NCBI RefSeq assembly: GCF_003610355.1
Contig: NZ_RAPY01000001.1
Span: 1,976,500-2,040,499, forward strand
Direction of reading: 5' to 3'
DNA length: 64,000 nt
Origin: Sphingobacterium detergens
GTDB lineage: Bacteria; Bacteroidota; Bacteroidia; Sphingobacteriales; Sphingobacteriaceae
The notes under the pieces were generated by a model that made no database searches, was not told the DNA's origin, and saw only the letters and a program-made list of their open reading frames with translations. The position numbers and the translations under genes are program-made. Below are positions 1-8,718 of the stretch, in pieces (the first letter of the stretch is position 1; the number at the start of each line of letters is the position of its first letter).

Positions 1-271
1 GCGTATCGTTAATGCGTATAAAGCTAACGGAAAATTTAAATTTGTAGGTATAGCTGTTAATGACAAATTTGCAAGCTGGAAGCAGTATTTGGAAAAACAT
101 GTGTATACCTATGAAAACTACATATTCCAAGACAGCGATTACCCCAACCTTCGAAAGGAATTGGGTATATATTCATTTCCACGTTATGTTATCGTCAATA
201 CAAAGGAAAACAAGGTTGTCCGATCTAATTTTCAGATCAATCAACTTCGTGACATATTAAATACATTGTAA
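1..271 (+). CDS. Thioredoxin-fold protein, C-terminal part (gene starts before the window)
   Basis: The reading frame is open from the first bases and ends at the TAA at 269-271, so only about 89 C-terminal residues are seen. They include a strand-turn with a proline (SFPRYVIVN) that matches the cis-proline segment of TlpA/thioredoxin-like proteins, preceded by FVGIAVND, a typical beta strand of that fold. The CxxC active site, if there is one, would lie upstream and cannot be seen. Proteins of this kind in Bacteroidota are usually periplasmic thiol-disulfide oxidoreductases. The gene converges with the radical SAM gene 49 bases away and no clear terminator separates them. The family assignment is moderately sure; the redox role is inference. 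Confidence 0.6.
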   Translation, partial: RIVNAYKANGKFKFVGIAVNDKFASWKQYLEKHVYTYENYIFQDSDYPNLRKELGIYSFPRYVIVNTKENKVVRSNFQINQLRDILNTL

Positions 272-320
272 CTATAACGATGGGAATCAGCAAAATGGGG
301 AGCAAATTGTAATAAAGCGA

Positions 321-1208
321 TTAACAGAAAAGGCTATCCCGCAATCCATATTGTAAACACAACGATTTAGCCTTATCTGTAAAAGCTTGACGATAGTAGT
401 CTGGTAATTTACCATCTGCGCCAAATAAACGCTGATACTTTTGTATTAGATTTGGATAATGCTTTTCAATAGCGCGCATGACCAGGGCTCTATTATCCGC
501 TGGATCACTCCCATATAAAGCAAGGGTAGCAGGAAAAATATAGCTGGCACCGATAGTCTGAAAAGTCTGAAATAGCAGTTCCAGGTTCGCTCCAGAATCC
601 GATATATAGGGCAACAGTGGCATCAGACTAACCCCACTATGGAGTCCGTGTTCACATGCTTGCGCTAATGCATCCAATCGTAGCGAGGGTGATGGAGCTC
701 CCGGCTCAAAAATCCGCGCTACATGATCGTCTATTGTCGAAAATGAAAAGGTAACAAAAGCCTTATGTGTTAATTTTGACTGGAGATCTTCAGGAAGTAT
801 TGCTTCTGTATCGATCCGTTTCAACACATCAAAATCTCGGGTAACTAAGTTCGACTTCGTAATAATATGCACCGGAAAACGATAGTGTAAGATTACCTCC
901 AATAACTGTCTGGTAAGCAATTCGGACTCCTCCATTTGCAGATAAGGATCTGTTACAGAAGAAAGGACAATAATTCCATATTGTTTTTTACGCGCACGTA
1001 TTGCCAGCTGCTTTTCCAGCAATTCGACAGCATTACTCTTCATACTCAGTTTTTCAGCCATATTGATCCCGTACTTACTTCCCCGGATATAACAATACAA
1101 ACAATTAAAATAGCAACCACTATAGGGATTTAATGTATAATCGTCAAGAAACCAAGGATCTCTTTGTTTTGTCTTATTCAGGATGGATTTCACAATTATA
1201 CGATGCAT
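321..1208 (-). CDS. Radical SAM protein, spore photoproduct lyase-like (SplB/COG1533 type)
   Basis: The 295-residue protein carries a radical SAM cluster motif CX3CX2C at Cys32, Cys36 and Cys39 (GCYFNCLYCY) just after the sequence YTLNPYSG. This is the arrangement of the SplB-like COG1533 family, which binds a 4Fe-4S cluster and S-adenosylmethionine. Later segments such as VLSSVTDPYL and HIITKSNLV also fit this family. The bacterium shows no sign of sporulation, so a true spore photolyase role is unlikely; many non-sporulating bacteria carry such proteins with unknown substrates. The start ATG lies 15 bases after the GNAT stop, so the two genes are probably one operon transcribed from the GNAT side. 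Confidence 0.8.
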   Translation of the reverse strand: MHRIIVKSILNKTKQRDPWFLDDYTLNPYSGCYFNCLYCYIRGSKYGINMAEKLSMKSNAVELLEKQLAIRARKKQYGIIVLSSVTDPYLQMEESELLTRQLLEVILHYRFPVHIITKSNLVTRDFDVLKRIDTEAILPEDLQSKLTHKAFVTFSFSTIDDHVARIFEPGAPSPSLRLDALAQACEHGLHSGVSLMPLLPYISDSGANLELLFQTFQTIGASYIFPATLALYGSDPADNRALVMRAIEKHYPNLIQKYQRLFGADGKLPDYYRQAFTDKAKSLCLQYGLRDSLFC

Positions 1209-1223
1209 AATAGCCTATTCATT

Positions 1224-1637
1224 TTAAAACTTTCTACCCATACCTCTCGATGCGGGCCACACTTCCTTAAAACCATATTGCGCATAGAGCTGAAAAGCCG
1301 GACCATCAGCTATTAAACTGACATAGCAGCTATCTGGCAGGTTCGAATTCATGTATTCATCAAGTTTCTGCATAATCAGTTTTCCAAGTCCTTTTTTCTG
1401 ATGTTCGGGAAGCACGCAGATATCAACGACCTGACAATGGCAAGCACCATCGCCAACGATCCTACCCATACCTACTATTTCATTATCGTTGTCCTCATCC
1501 AAAATAGCCACACAGCATAAGGAATTTTCCATTCCTAGACGTGCAGCTTCCTCCGTTTTTGGAGATAACCCGGACTGTTGTCTTAAAAATTGATAGCGTT
1601 TATAATCTATCTTCTGATATACGGCTTGATAGTGCAT
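1224..1637 (-). CDS. GNAT-family N-acetyltransferase
   Basis: This 137-residue protein has the acetyl-CoA binding loop of GNAT enzymes (QKKGLGKLIMQKL, around residues 81-93) after the strand VVDICVLPEH, and the usual C-terminal region FQLYAQYGFKEV. Its length is typical for a single-domain GNAT protein. It would transfer an acetyl group from acetyl-CoA to an amine; the substrate cannot be read from the sequence. It is the first gene of a likely two-gene operon with the radical SAM gene. An 18-base perfect inverted repeat lies just upstream of its ATG. Confidence 0.85.
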   Translation of the reverse strand: MHYQAVYQKIDYKRYQFLRQQSGLSPKTEEAARLGMENSLCCVAILDEDNDNEIVGMGRIVGDGACHCQVVDICVLPEHQKKGLGKLIMQKLDEYMNSNLPDSCYVSLIADGPAFQLYAQYGFKEVWPASRGMGRKF

Positions 1638-1659
1638 AGTAAAATGATGAGTTTATTTG

Positions 1660-1677
1660 TTATGAAATTATTCATAA
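1660..1677. promoter_or_regulatory. Perfect inverted repeat upstream of the GNAT gene
   Basis: TTATGAA-ATTA-TTCATAA is a perfect 7+7 inverted repeat about 20 bases upstream of the GNAT ATG. The position would suit an operator or a small leader hairpin. It is AT-rich, so chance is possible. Confidence 0.3.
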
Positions 1678-1922
1678 TAATACATTTTTCAAAACTGCGT
1701 TGATTATACACTAACAAAAGACACCTACATCGTTATTGTAAAACTCGAATTCCAGTCAGGGATCAACAAGCTATTTATCCGTAGATCAATCAACTGACTT
1801 GTTTTCGTTGTATCTTGACAACCAGAAAATCATTTCAGAAGAGCTAATGCATTAAAAAAATCTCTTTATTCATTGGATAATCGCAAATATTTAATTTTCA
1901 ATGCATAATAAATATTTTTCAT

Positions 1923-1930
1923 TACCTTTA
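1923..1930 (+). promoter_or_regulatory. Bacteroidota -7-type element (TACCTTTA)
   Basis: TACCTTTA matches the Bacteroidota -7 consensus TAnnTTTG except at the last base and lies 30 bases upstream of the ATG at 1960. If used, transcription would begin after the in-frame TTG at 1936, which favours the ATG as the true start of the following gene. No convincing -33 element is visible. Confidence 0.4.
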
Positions 1931-1959
1931 TAGCATTGAAACAAAACTCAACACCAGCC

Positions 1960-2772
1960 ATGTTTATCGGCGCTGTCAAATGGTTCGACAATAACAAAGG
2001 ATTTGGTACCCTTGCGTTACCTTCCGGAGAAGAACTCTTTGTGCATATACGCAGGTTTAAAATCCCTCCAGAGCATATTATCCAGCCTGGTGAGGTAATA
2101 GTCGGAGACAAGAAATCGGATCCCAAGCGGAACGGTTACTTAGCCCACAACTGTAAAATCCTCAAAAGGCCTGAAGATTGGAAATTCGTTATCTCCCTTC
2201 TGGACAAGGACCATATCGTACTCATCCCCGATAACCACGGCCACGAGCAAAAGCACAACCTCACCTCATTAGCAGCAAGACAATTACTACGAACCCAGGG
2301 CAAAGACAATGTAGTTTCTATGTTGACTTCTCACTTTGATTTCCGGTTCAACTGTTCCATTTTCATGACTTATGCCGAATTACTTGACAAAAGCATTTCG
2401 GGCACCTTCGAAAAAGAAACGGCAACAGAGCTTCTCTCTCAGGTATTTAAGTACTTCGGAAACCATGTCTCACATCAGATCCTATTTCGGGTATGGAAAG
2501 AAAGAATGTTCAGATATATCGGCTATCCAGCTGATGGTGACTATGAGATTCCTGAAGAAGTGCTGAACCTGAACGCAACGGAGATCAATTATGATGATTT
2601 AACAAGAATCAGAGACTACAGTTTTGGTAAATCCTTCTGTAACGAATTTGTAGAGGCTTTATTTGATGATTTAGAAACAATGGACAAGCAGGATATTGAG
2701 CCCCTGATCCCTTATATTGATTTCCTTGAAAACGAAGAGTCTATTGAGAAAATTAATCTAATCATGCAGTAA
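1960..2772 (+). CDS. Protein with cold-shock-like N-terminal domain and unknown C-terminal region
   Basis: I chose the ATG at 1960 (270 residues). A TTG 24 bases earlier is also in frame but sits where a promoter would place the transcription start. Residues 1-65 resemble a cold-shock OB-fold: GAVKWFDNNKGFGTL recalls the RNP1 motif (KGFGFI) and ELFVHIRRF recalls RNP2 (DVFVHFSAI), so nucleic-acid binding is plausible. The remaining 200 or so residues match nothing I recognise; they look helical and acidic towards the end. Free cold-shock proteins are about 70 residues, so this is an unusually long fusion. It may be a regulator of RNA structure or translation, but that is inference from the N-terminus only. 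Confidence 0.7.
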   Translation: MFIGAVKWFDNNKGFGTLALPSGEELFVHIRRFKIPPEHIIQPGEVIVGDKKSDPKRNGYLAHNCKILKRPEDWKFVISLLDKDHIVLIPDNHGHEQKHNLTSLAARQLLRTQGKDNVVSMLTSHFDFRFNCSIFMTYAELLDKSISGTFEKETATELLSQVFKYFGNHVSHQILFRVWKERMFRYIGYPADGDYEIPEEVLNLNATEINYDDLTRIRDYSFGKSFCNEFVEALFDDLETMDKQDIEPLIPYIDFLENEESIEKINLIMQ

Positions 2773-2985
2773 GATCAGCACCATTTTACTGCTCTTCTTC
2801 CTACTTGTTTATCTATCAGCGGATTCGACAATGGGAGAACACCGAAAAAACCAGCAGAAGAATTAAATCAAGAAGAAAACAAATAAAACAACAGTCTTTC
2901 AAATATTAAGATAAACGAGTAATTTAGTTAGTGCAAAGCGACTATTAAAACAAGATAAAGCGGTAAGATTAACTAAATTAAAATA

Positions 2986-3456
2986 ATGCAAGAATTGTTA
3001 TATACATTACTATTTCGACAGCTATCCGATCATTTTTATCTAATAGACTCTTTCCAGAACGACGATAATTTTATAGTGACCTTGCTCCTTATGGGCTCAC
3101 TTGTTTTTCTGGCACTCGCGGTAATAAGCATCCTTCTTGGCTTACTTTTTATCGTCACAATCATCCTACTCATTAGTGCGGGCATTATTTCAACATCTGT
3201 TATCGTCGGATTACAACAGCGGTCCATAACCAAAGGTTTCAAAACCCTATTTCTTTCCTCAGCCATATTGGGCAGTAGCATTGTTTCCGTTATATTTTGC
3301 ATTTTCCTAAATGCAGTTTATGACTGGAGCAGCAATAACATGGCCATTCTAATCGGCCTCGTCCTAGGGATTATTTTGGGTACAGGCCTAGGCTTACTTG
3401 CCTTTAAAGCGATGGCCGGACTAATCCGATTTTTGATGAGTAAGTATCGAAAGTAA
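2986..3456 (+). CDS. Small integral membrane protein of unknown function
   Basis: The 156-residue protein has about four hydrophobic segments: roughly residues 27-47, 49-72, 85-107 and 118-142, the last two separated by a short polar loop (DWSSNN). It ends in the basic tail SKYRK. No motif assigns a family. The 213 bases upstream carry no other credible gene, and the stop lies 27 bases from the convergent GH29 gene. It is probably an inner-membrane protein; nothing in the context indicates its role. Confidence 0.6.
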   Translation: MQELLYTLLFRQLSDHFYLIDSFQNDDNFIVTLLLMGSLVFLALAVISILLGLLFIVTIILLISAGIISTSVIVGLQQRSITKGFKTLFLSSAILGSSIVSVIFCIFLNAVYDWSSNNMAILIGLVLGIILGTGLGLLAFKAMAGLIRFLMSKYRK

Positions 3457-3483
3457 TACCCATCTTCGCAAATCCCCCCCTTC

Positions 3484-5250
3484 CTATTCCACATATTTAA
3501 ACCGAAGCGCAGTCAGACTCGCCTTATCACCATTGCCTTCGATCAACGAAACAGTTATTTTATATCGTCCAGCCTTTTCAAATTTCATCCAGCCCCAGGG
3601 ATACCAGTTATAGACATGGGCCGACTCTTGTTGGTTTTGAACAACCTCGCCCGCTGAATTTTCAATACGCCATACCATCCTTCCTTCGCCTGCATAATTC
3701 ATGTCTACCTGATAATAACCAGGCTTTTTTACAGCTATTTCATAGGAGAACTTACTTTTTCCTGTCCATTTACTGACCTGAACAACATGTTTCCATTCAC
3801 CAAATTTCTCCATCCACGATTTTCCTTCTTTATTACAGCCCTCCACCTCTCCAAAATCAACAGGGATAACGGTTTCCAGTGCTGGATCAACCCCCAGCAT
3901 TTTTTCGACCTGAGGTGTACCGTTTAACTTAACCTCGATGACAGATACCATCTTTTCGGGGGCAATTTTCGGAATATCAATTTTAAGCCAGTCTTTTTCA
4001 AGTGTATAATTCAATTTTTCTTGATCTTTCGAACCCCGGAGTTTAATCGACTGAACCCCTTTGGTCAAGCCCGGAACGTATAAGGTTCCATCTGCAGGCC
4101 AATGATAGACCAGTAAGGAAATACGATCCCCCTGCACGGTGGCATCGCCCCAAGGTAGCGCATGCTTCCAAGGTGATGCTTGCGCACCATAAACCGTTTC
4201 GGGATAACGCTTGATCCAAGCACCTGCATTGCGCAGAGCCAAACCCGCCTGATCCGGAATAGAACCATCCGGTTTCGGGCCTACATTCAGCATGTATGTT
4301 CCCCCACGTGCGACAGTTGATAGTGTACGTTGTAATATTTCCTGGCTACTCTTCCAATTATTGTCATACCAAGCATAGCCCCAGGAATCATTAGTCACAT
4401 CAACCGTTTCCCAAATGCCATCCACATTCTCCCGAGGCACTTCCATGTCACCAAGAGTAGAATAATCTCCGAGCCCATGTCCTACCCTTCCTGACACATA
4501 GGCTCCCGGTTGATTCTTGTGTACCAGTTCAACAAGCTTCTGTGCGTATTTTTTATCCATTCCACCCGGCGTATCAAACCATACCAGTTCTATAGGACCA
4601 TAGCCTGTTGTAATTTGCTGTACCTCAGGATAGCATTTCTCCCAAAAGTAATCGTCAAAAGATTTCGCTTTCCCCTGTGCATCAACCTTTGGCCCACCGT
4701 TTCCACCGGGATAAGTCCAATCCTGATTTTGAGAATAATAAAATCCAAAACCGATGCCGCCTTCTTTACAAGCTTGCGCCAATTCGATCATTGGATCACG
4801 TTTAAAATCCGTCGCATCGACAATATTGAATGGGTTTACTTTCGAATGAAACATCGAAAATCCGTCATGGTGTTTACTGGTAATAACGATATAACGCATT
4901 CCAGCATCTTTTGCCAGCTGCACGATCGCTTTGGCATCAAAGTGATCCGGATGAAAGGAAGATGCCGCCAACTTATATTCTGCTGGCGAAATATTCGCCA
5001 TACTCTTGTTCATAAGCCATTCTCCGATTCCATAAAAGGTTTTTCCCTGCCATTTATTTGCTAATTGGGAATAGATACCCCAATGAATAAATAGCGCATA
5101 TTTCCCCTCCCGAAACAGCTTTCCTCTATTTTGTGAAACAACACCTTTCCCGCCTGCACCATCCCACATCTCTTCCATTCGTTGCGCAAGGACCTCCTGC
5201 GTGCATAGCGCACTGATCACTGCCCCCAATACAATATTTTTAAAACTCAT
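3484..5250 (-). CDS. Exported alpha-L-fucosidase, GH29
   Basis: The 588-residue protein starts with a signal peptide (cleavage probably after VLAQ, residue 23). The GH29 domain spans roughly residues 40-370, with the family's early strand YALFIHWGIYS, the HHDGFSMF segment, and ELVWFDTPGG, in which Asp226 is the expected nucleophile of this retaining family. GH29 enzymes remove alpha-linked L-fucose from glycans. The C-terminal part (about 460-588, with KPGYYQVDMNYAGEG) resembles a carbohydrate-binding beta-sandwich. The gene starts 33 bases after the Gfo/Idh/MocA gene and is probably cotranscribed with it. The family call is firm; the exact linkage is unknown. Confidence 0.9.
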   Translation of the reverse strand: MSFKNIVLGAVISALCTQEVLAQRMEEMWDGAGGKGVVSQNRGKLFREGKYALFIHWGIYSQLANKWQGKTFYGIGEWLMNKSMANISPAEYKLAASSFHPDHFDAKAIVQLAKDAGMRYIVITSKHHDGFSMFHSKVNPFNIVDATDFKRDPMIELAQACKEGGIGFGFYYSQNQDWTYPGGNGGPKVDAQGKAKSFDDYFWEKCYPEVQQITTGYGPIELVWFDTPGGMDKKYAQKLVELVHKNQPGAYVSGRVGHGLGDYSTLGDMEVPRENVDGIWETVDVTNDSWGYAWYDNNWKSSQEILQRTLSTVARGGTYMLNVGPKPDGSIPDQAGLALRNAGAWIKRYPETVYGAQASPWKHALPWGDATVQGDRISLLVYHWPADGTLYVPGLTKGVQSIKLRGSKDQEKLNYTLEKDWLKIDIPKIAPEKMVSVIEVKLNGTPQVEKMLGVDPALETVIPVDFGEVEGCNKEGKSWMEKFGEWKHVVQVSKWTGKSKFSYEIAVKKPGYYQVDMNYAGEGRMVWRIENSAGEVVQNQQESAHVYNWYPWGWMKFEKAGRYKITVSLIEGNGDKASLTALRFKYVE

Positions 5251-5283
5251 CTATAAAAACTTTTGATACGTTTGGGTACAACA

Positions 5284-6567
5284 TTATACCTTAGGCATAC
5301 TATACCCATTTTGATAACTTTTAGCCAAGTAGCGATCTGCCTCCCTATCATTGAAAGTTCGCTTATTTTTATCCCAAAATAATTTTTTCTTGCTACGATA
5401 AGCAATATTCCCCATTTGAGAGAAAATGGCAATATGAGCACCCGCTTCGATCGGCGCATGAAGTCCTTCACTGGATTTATTTCGAACTGCCGTTATAAAA
5501 TTGACCATATGTTTATCGAGCCCATTATCTTTTGAAGGTTGAAAAGCAACAGCTTCCATACGTCCTTTTTCAGGAATGACCTCCCAACCTTCACGATTAA
5601 CGACTAACGTACCGTTATTACCGATAAAAGCGACACCATGTGTTTTTTGATAGGGACCAAGATCTATTCCTGTTGCCTGCTCCCATTGCACATTGAATCC
5701 ATCAAACTCATACACTGTGGTTAAGCTATCCGGTGTTTCGGCTGCATCATCGGGATAAGCAAACTTTCCTCCAGCTGCCATAATGGATACCGGATCAGAA
5801 ACCTTCATCCCGATCAAGGCATAATCCAACATATGGACTCCCCAATCTGTCATCAAGCCACCCGCATAATCCCAATACCACCTAAAATTGAAATGAAAAC
5901 GATTGGGATTGAAAGCCCGTTTTGGAGCTGGTCCCAGCCACTTGTCATAATGAACACCTGCAGGAACGGCGGCATCTGCCAACACAGGAATACTCTTCAT
6001 CCAACCTTGATAAGCCCAAGCTTTGACCAAACGGATTTTACCCAGTTTGCCACCATGTACAAATGCCATTGCATCTCTGAAATGCTGTTGACTACGTTGC
6101 CATTGCCCTACCTGTACAACACGGTTATATTTTTTCGCAGCGGCAACCATGACTTCACATTCCCGAATGGAGTTTCCAATAGGTTTTTCAACATATACGT
6201 CCTTGCCTGCTGCAACAGCATCTACCATCTGCAAGCAATGCCAATGGTCGGGTGTGGCTATGATAACAACGTCCACATCAGTTGCTTTAAGCAAATCTTT
6301 ATAATCAATATAGGTTTTGACTGTAATATTTCGTTTTTTTAATTCCTCCACTCGGTTGCTGAGTATATTTTCATCTACGTCACAAAGTGCTGTACATTGG
6401 ACACCGGGGACTTTCAATATTGCATTTAGATTGGACCAGCCCATACCGTTTACACCAATCAGTCCAACACGGATAAATTCAGATTGAAAGCCGAAAACAC
6501 GTGTATTCGCAAATAATGTTGAGGCAGTAAGAATCCCTGCATTACGGATAAAATCTTTTCTTTTCAT
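5284..6567 (-). CDS. Gfo/Idh/MocA-family oxidoreductase with probable export signal
   Basis: The 427-residue protein begins MKRKDFIRNAGILTAST, the Tat-like or general export leader common on Bacteroidota members of this family; a twin arginine is not present. A Rossmann motif follows (GVNGMGWSNL, about residue 38), then ALCDVDE, ATPDHWH and EKPIGNS, where the lysine is the usual catalytic residue. The second half is the alpha/beta domain typical of the family (FRWYWDYAGGLMTDWGVHMLDYAL). Such proteins oxidise or reduce sugars and sugar derivatives using bound NAD(P). The position just ahead of the GH29 fucosidase suggests work on a sugar or glycoside linked to fucose release; that is inference. 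Confidence 0.85.
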   Translation of the reverse strand: MKRKDFIRNAGILTASTLFANTRVFGFQSEFIRVGLIGVNGMGWSNLNAILKVPGVQCTALCDVDENILSNRVEELKKRNITVKTYIDYKDLLKATDVDVVIIATPDHWHCLQMVDAVAAGKDVYVEKPIGNSIRECEVMVAAAKKYNRVVQVGQWQRSQQHFRDAMAFVHGGKLGKIRLVKAWAYQGWMKSIPVLADAAVPAGVHYDKWLGPAPKRAFNPNRFHFNFRWYWDYAGGLMTDWGVHMLDYALIGMKVSDPVSIMAAGGKFAYPDDAAETPDSLTTVYEFDGFNVQWEQATGIDLGPYQKTHGVAFIGNNGTLVVNREGWEVIPEKGRMEAVAFQPSKDNGLDKHMVNFITAVRNKSSEGLHAPIEAGAHIAIFSQMGNIAYRSKKKLFWDKNKRTFNDREADRYLAKSYQNGYSMPKV

Positions 6568-6741
6568 TGCTTAGTTTGGTTTATTTTGATTTTGCTCTAC
6601 TATCTTTTTAGTAAAGACGATTCATGCAGCACTTTCCCTAGAAATAACTAATATAAGATTTAATCTTGAAGATTAGGCAAAATAACGACAATCCTTGTGT
6701 CATCGTTAAGGTTTTGACGACATTAACGAGAAACTACGGGG

Positions 6742-8418
6742 TTATTGGCGATGGGCTTTACCAGCAATATGTTTTCCCGCTTTCATCCCAGAAAAAATAC
6801 AACCACCCAAAAATGTCCCTTCCAGTGCTCTGTAACCGTGCATACCACCGCCTCCAAAACCTGCCACCTCACCAACGGCATACAATCCTTCAATAGTATC
6901 ATCATCCATCGTCAAAACCTGTGCATCAAGATTGGTTTTAAGCCCGCCTAACGTTTTACGCGTCAGCACATGGAGCCGTACGGCAATCAATGGTCCATTC
7001 TTTGGGTCCAATATCTTATGCGGAGCCGAAACCCGGCCTAGTCTATCACCAAGATATTTCCGCGTACTACGGATATAATTGACCTGCGTATCTTTAGAGA
7101 ATTTGTTATCCAATTCCCGATCTCTGGCTACGATCTGTGATTTAATAGATTCATAATTTAACAGATCATCGCCAGACAGGAGGTTCATTTTGCGTACCAA
7201 TTCCGACAATGTATCTGACACAATAAAATCGACTCCATTCTCCTTAAACGCTTCAACTGGACCAGGGGCCTTTTTGCCAAAAATTCGTTTGAGGAAGAGC
7301 TTATAATCCCTATTGGTGATATCTGGGTTTTGTTCGGAGCCGGAAAGTGCAAATTCTTTTTTAATGATTTTTTGTGTCAGAATAAACCAGGAATATGAAT
7401 ACCCGCTATCTTGGATATGCTTTAGGGTACCTAAAGTGTCAAACCCAGGTAAGAATGGCGCTGGAAGTCTATTTCCTTTTGCATCAAACCAAAGTGAGGA
7501 GGGGCCGGGTAGGATACGGATACCATGATTGGGCCAAATCGGATTCCAGTTCTGAATCCCCTCGGTATAATGCCACATACGGTCTTTATTGATCATGTGT
7601 GCCCCGACTTCTTCGGCTATACTGATCATCTTTCCATCCACATAGGCTGGAACTCCTGAAATCATATGTGCTGGTGCTTTTCCCAATCGTTCAGGCCAAT
7701 TCTTCCGGACCAGCTCATGGTTGGCTCCAAGTCCACCCGAAGCGATGATAACATCTGGGGCACGGTACTCAAATGTGTCGATGACCTTTCTATTGGTCGC
7801 TGCCCCCCTTTGCTGAGCATCGGCTTCTAAAATATCGCCGAACACTCCTGTTACAGTGTTATTTTCCATTATCAGTTTCGTCACGCGATGCCTAAACTTA
7901 AATTGCAATAGTCCGCTTTTTTCAGCAGCATAAGCTTTTTCTATAAATGGTCTGACCACCCCTGTTCCGGTTCCCCAACTCACATGGAATCTGGGAACCG
8001 AATTGCCATGACCAGAAGCACTGCCATCTCCGCGCTCAGCCCAGCCTACCATAAACATGAATTTGATACCTAACTTGGTCACATACGCGTATTTCTCGCC
8101 AGCAGCAAATTTTAGGTAGGCTTCCGCCCATTGATGGGGCCAATAATCTTCAGTTCGATCAAATCCTGCGGTCCCCAACCAGTCTTGCCGCGCCAGCTCC
8201 AGGGAGTCTTTGATTCCCATGCGGCGTTGTTGTGGTGAATTGATAAGAAATAGACCTCCAAATGACCAAAAGGCCTGCCCACCAATATTTTCTTCAGTTT
8301 CCTGATCCAGTAAAAGCACCTTCTTTCCAGCATTGGTAATTTCCATAGCCGCAGTTAATCCCGCCAGACCAGTCCCTATAATGATGGCATCAGGTTTAAA
8401 TTGTTGTTCTATCCGCAT
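6742..8418 (-). CDS. FAD-binding dehydrogenase (COG3573 type)
   Basis: The 558-residue protein opens with the FAD dinucleotide-binding motif IIGTGLAGLTAAME at about residues 14-27, followed by LLLDQE at the end of the second strand. NIGGQAFWSFGGLFL and the C-terminal KTLGGLKTNLDAQV with GLYAVGEVAGFGGGG fit the fumarate reductase/ketosteroid dehydrogenase-like flavoproteins, specifically the predicted dehydrogenases of COG3573. No signal peptide is seen, so it is probably cytoplasmic. The substrate is unknown. It lies 174 bases upstream of the Gfo/Idh gene on the same strand, so cotranscription is possible but not shown. Confidence 0.8.
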   Translation of the reverse strand: MRIEQQFKPDAIIIGTGLAGLTAAMEITNAGKKVLLLDQETEENIGGQAFWSFGGLFLINSPQQRRMGIKDSLELARQDWLGTAGFDRTEDYWPHQWAEAYLKFAAGEKYAYVTKLGIKFMFMVGWAERGDGSASGHGNSVPRFHVSWGTGTGVVRPFIEKAYAAEKSGLLQFKFRHRVTKLIMENNTVTGVFGDILEADAQQRGAATNRKVIDTFEYRAPDVIIASGGLGANHELVRKNWPERLGKAPAHMISGVPAYVDGKMISIAEEVGAHMINKDRMWHYTEGIQNWNPIWPNHGIRILPGPSSLWFDAKGNRLPAPFLPGFDTLGTLKHIQDSGYSYSWFILTQKIIKKEFALSGSEQNPDITNRDYKLFLKRIFGKKAPGPVEAFKENGVDFIVSDTLSELVRKMNLLSGDDLLNYESIKSQIVARDRELDNKFSKDTQVNYIRSTRKYLGDRLGRVSAPHKILDPKNGPLIAVRLHVLTRKTLGGLKTNLDAQVLTMDDDTIEGLYAVGEVAGFGGGGMHGYRALEGTFLGGCIFSGMKAGKHIAGKAHRQ

Positions 8419-8718
8419 ACTGTTTATATCAATGGATTCGATTTTCTTTACGGCTTCTTGTACGTAAGTTCATTTTTGGTTCCCTTAAATTTACCAGTTT
8501 CTCTTCTGATGTACAAAGAGAAATAAAATTCAACCTGTGAAAAAGGAATACAAACTATAATTAAAATTATACATAAATACAATTTAACTTATTTTAATGA
8601 TAGAAAATACTATTCTACCTTTGTTGCATCACAAACTAAAATAATAATATTGAGTAATTCACTCCTTTTTGATTTGATGAAAATATTCAGAGGGTAACAA
8701 AGGTTAAAATAACAAAAT
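8419..8718. other. Divergent intergenic region
   Basis: These 300 bases lie between the minus-strand FAD dehydrogenase and the plus-strand AKR. They contain the good -7 element at 8616-8623. I see no gene or RNA structure. Confidence 0.5.
8616..8623 (+). promoter_or_regulatory. Bacteroidota promoter -7 element (TACCTTTG)
   Basis: TACCTTTG is an exact match to the TAnnTTTG consensus. A T-rich stretch (ATTTTAA at 8591-8597) lies about 20 bases upstream, where the -33 TTTG element is expected, though the match is weak. The AKR ATG is about 95 bases downstream, giving a leader of about 80 bases. Confidence 0.5.

Larger units (their letters stand above)
1638..1959. other. Divergent intergenic region without a gene
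   Basis: These 322 AT-rich bases separate the minus-strand GNAT gene from the plus-strand cold-shock-like gene. Apart from the inverted repeat at 1660-1677 and a -7-like element at 1923-1930 I see no coding frame or RNA structure here. Confidence 0.5.

Noticed and set aside
2776..2870. Plus-strand frame reading like a short hydrophobic secreted peptide (KISTILLLFFLLVYLS)
   Set aside because: A stop codon lies just upstream and there is no ATG, GTG or TTG before the hydrophobic part, so it is unlikely to be translated; it may be chance or a decayed end.
4510..5064. 184-residue open frame on the plus strand inside the GH29 gene
   Set aside because: It is antisense to a firmly identified fucosidase, is rich in Cys, Ile and Arg in a way typical of antisense frames, and has no recognisable domain.
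5833..6342. 169-residue open frame on the plus strand inside the Gfo/Idh gene
   Set aside because: It is the shadow of a well-supported oxidoreductase gene and shows no protein-like features.
6704..6736. TCGTTAA/TTAACGA inverted repeat behind the FAD dehydrogenase gene
   Set aside because: Short 7-bp AT-rich stem with a long loop and no U-tract; chance is likely.
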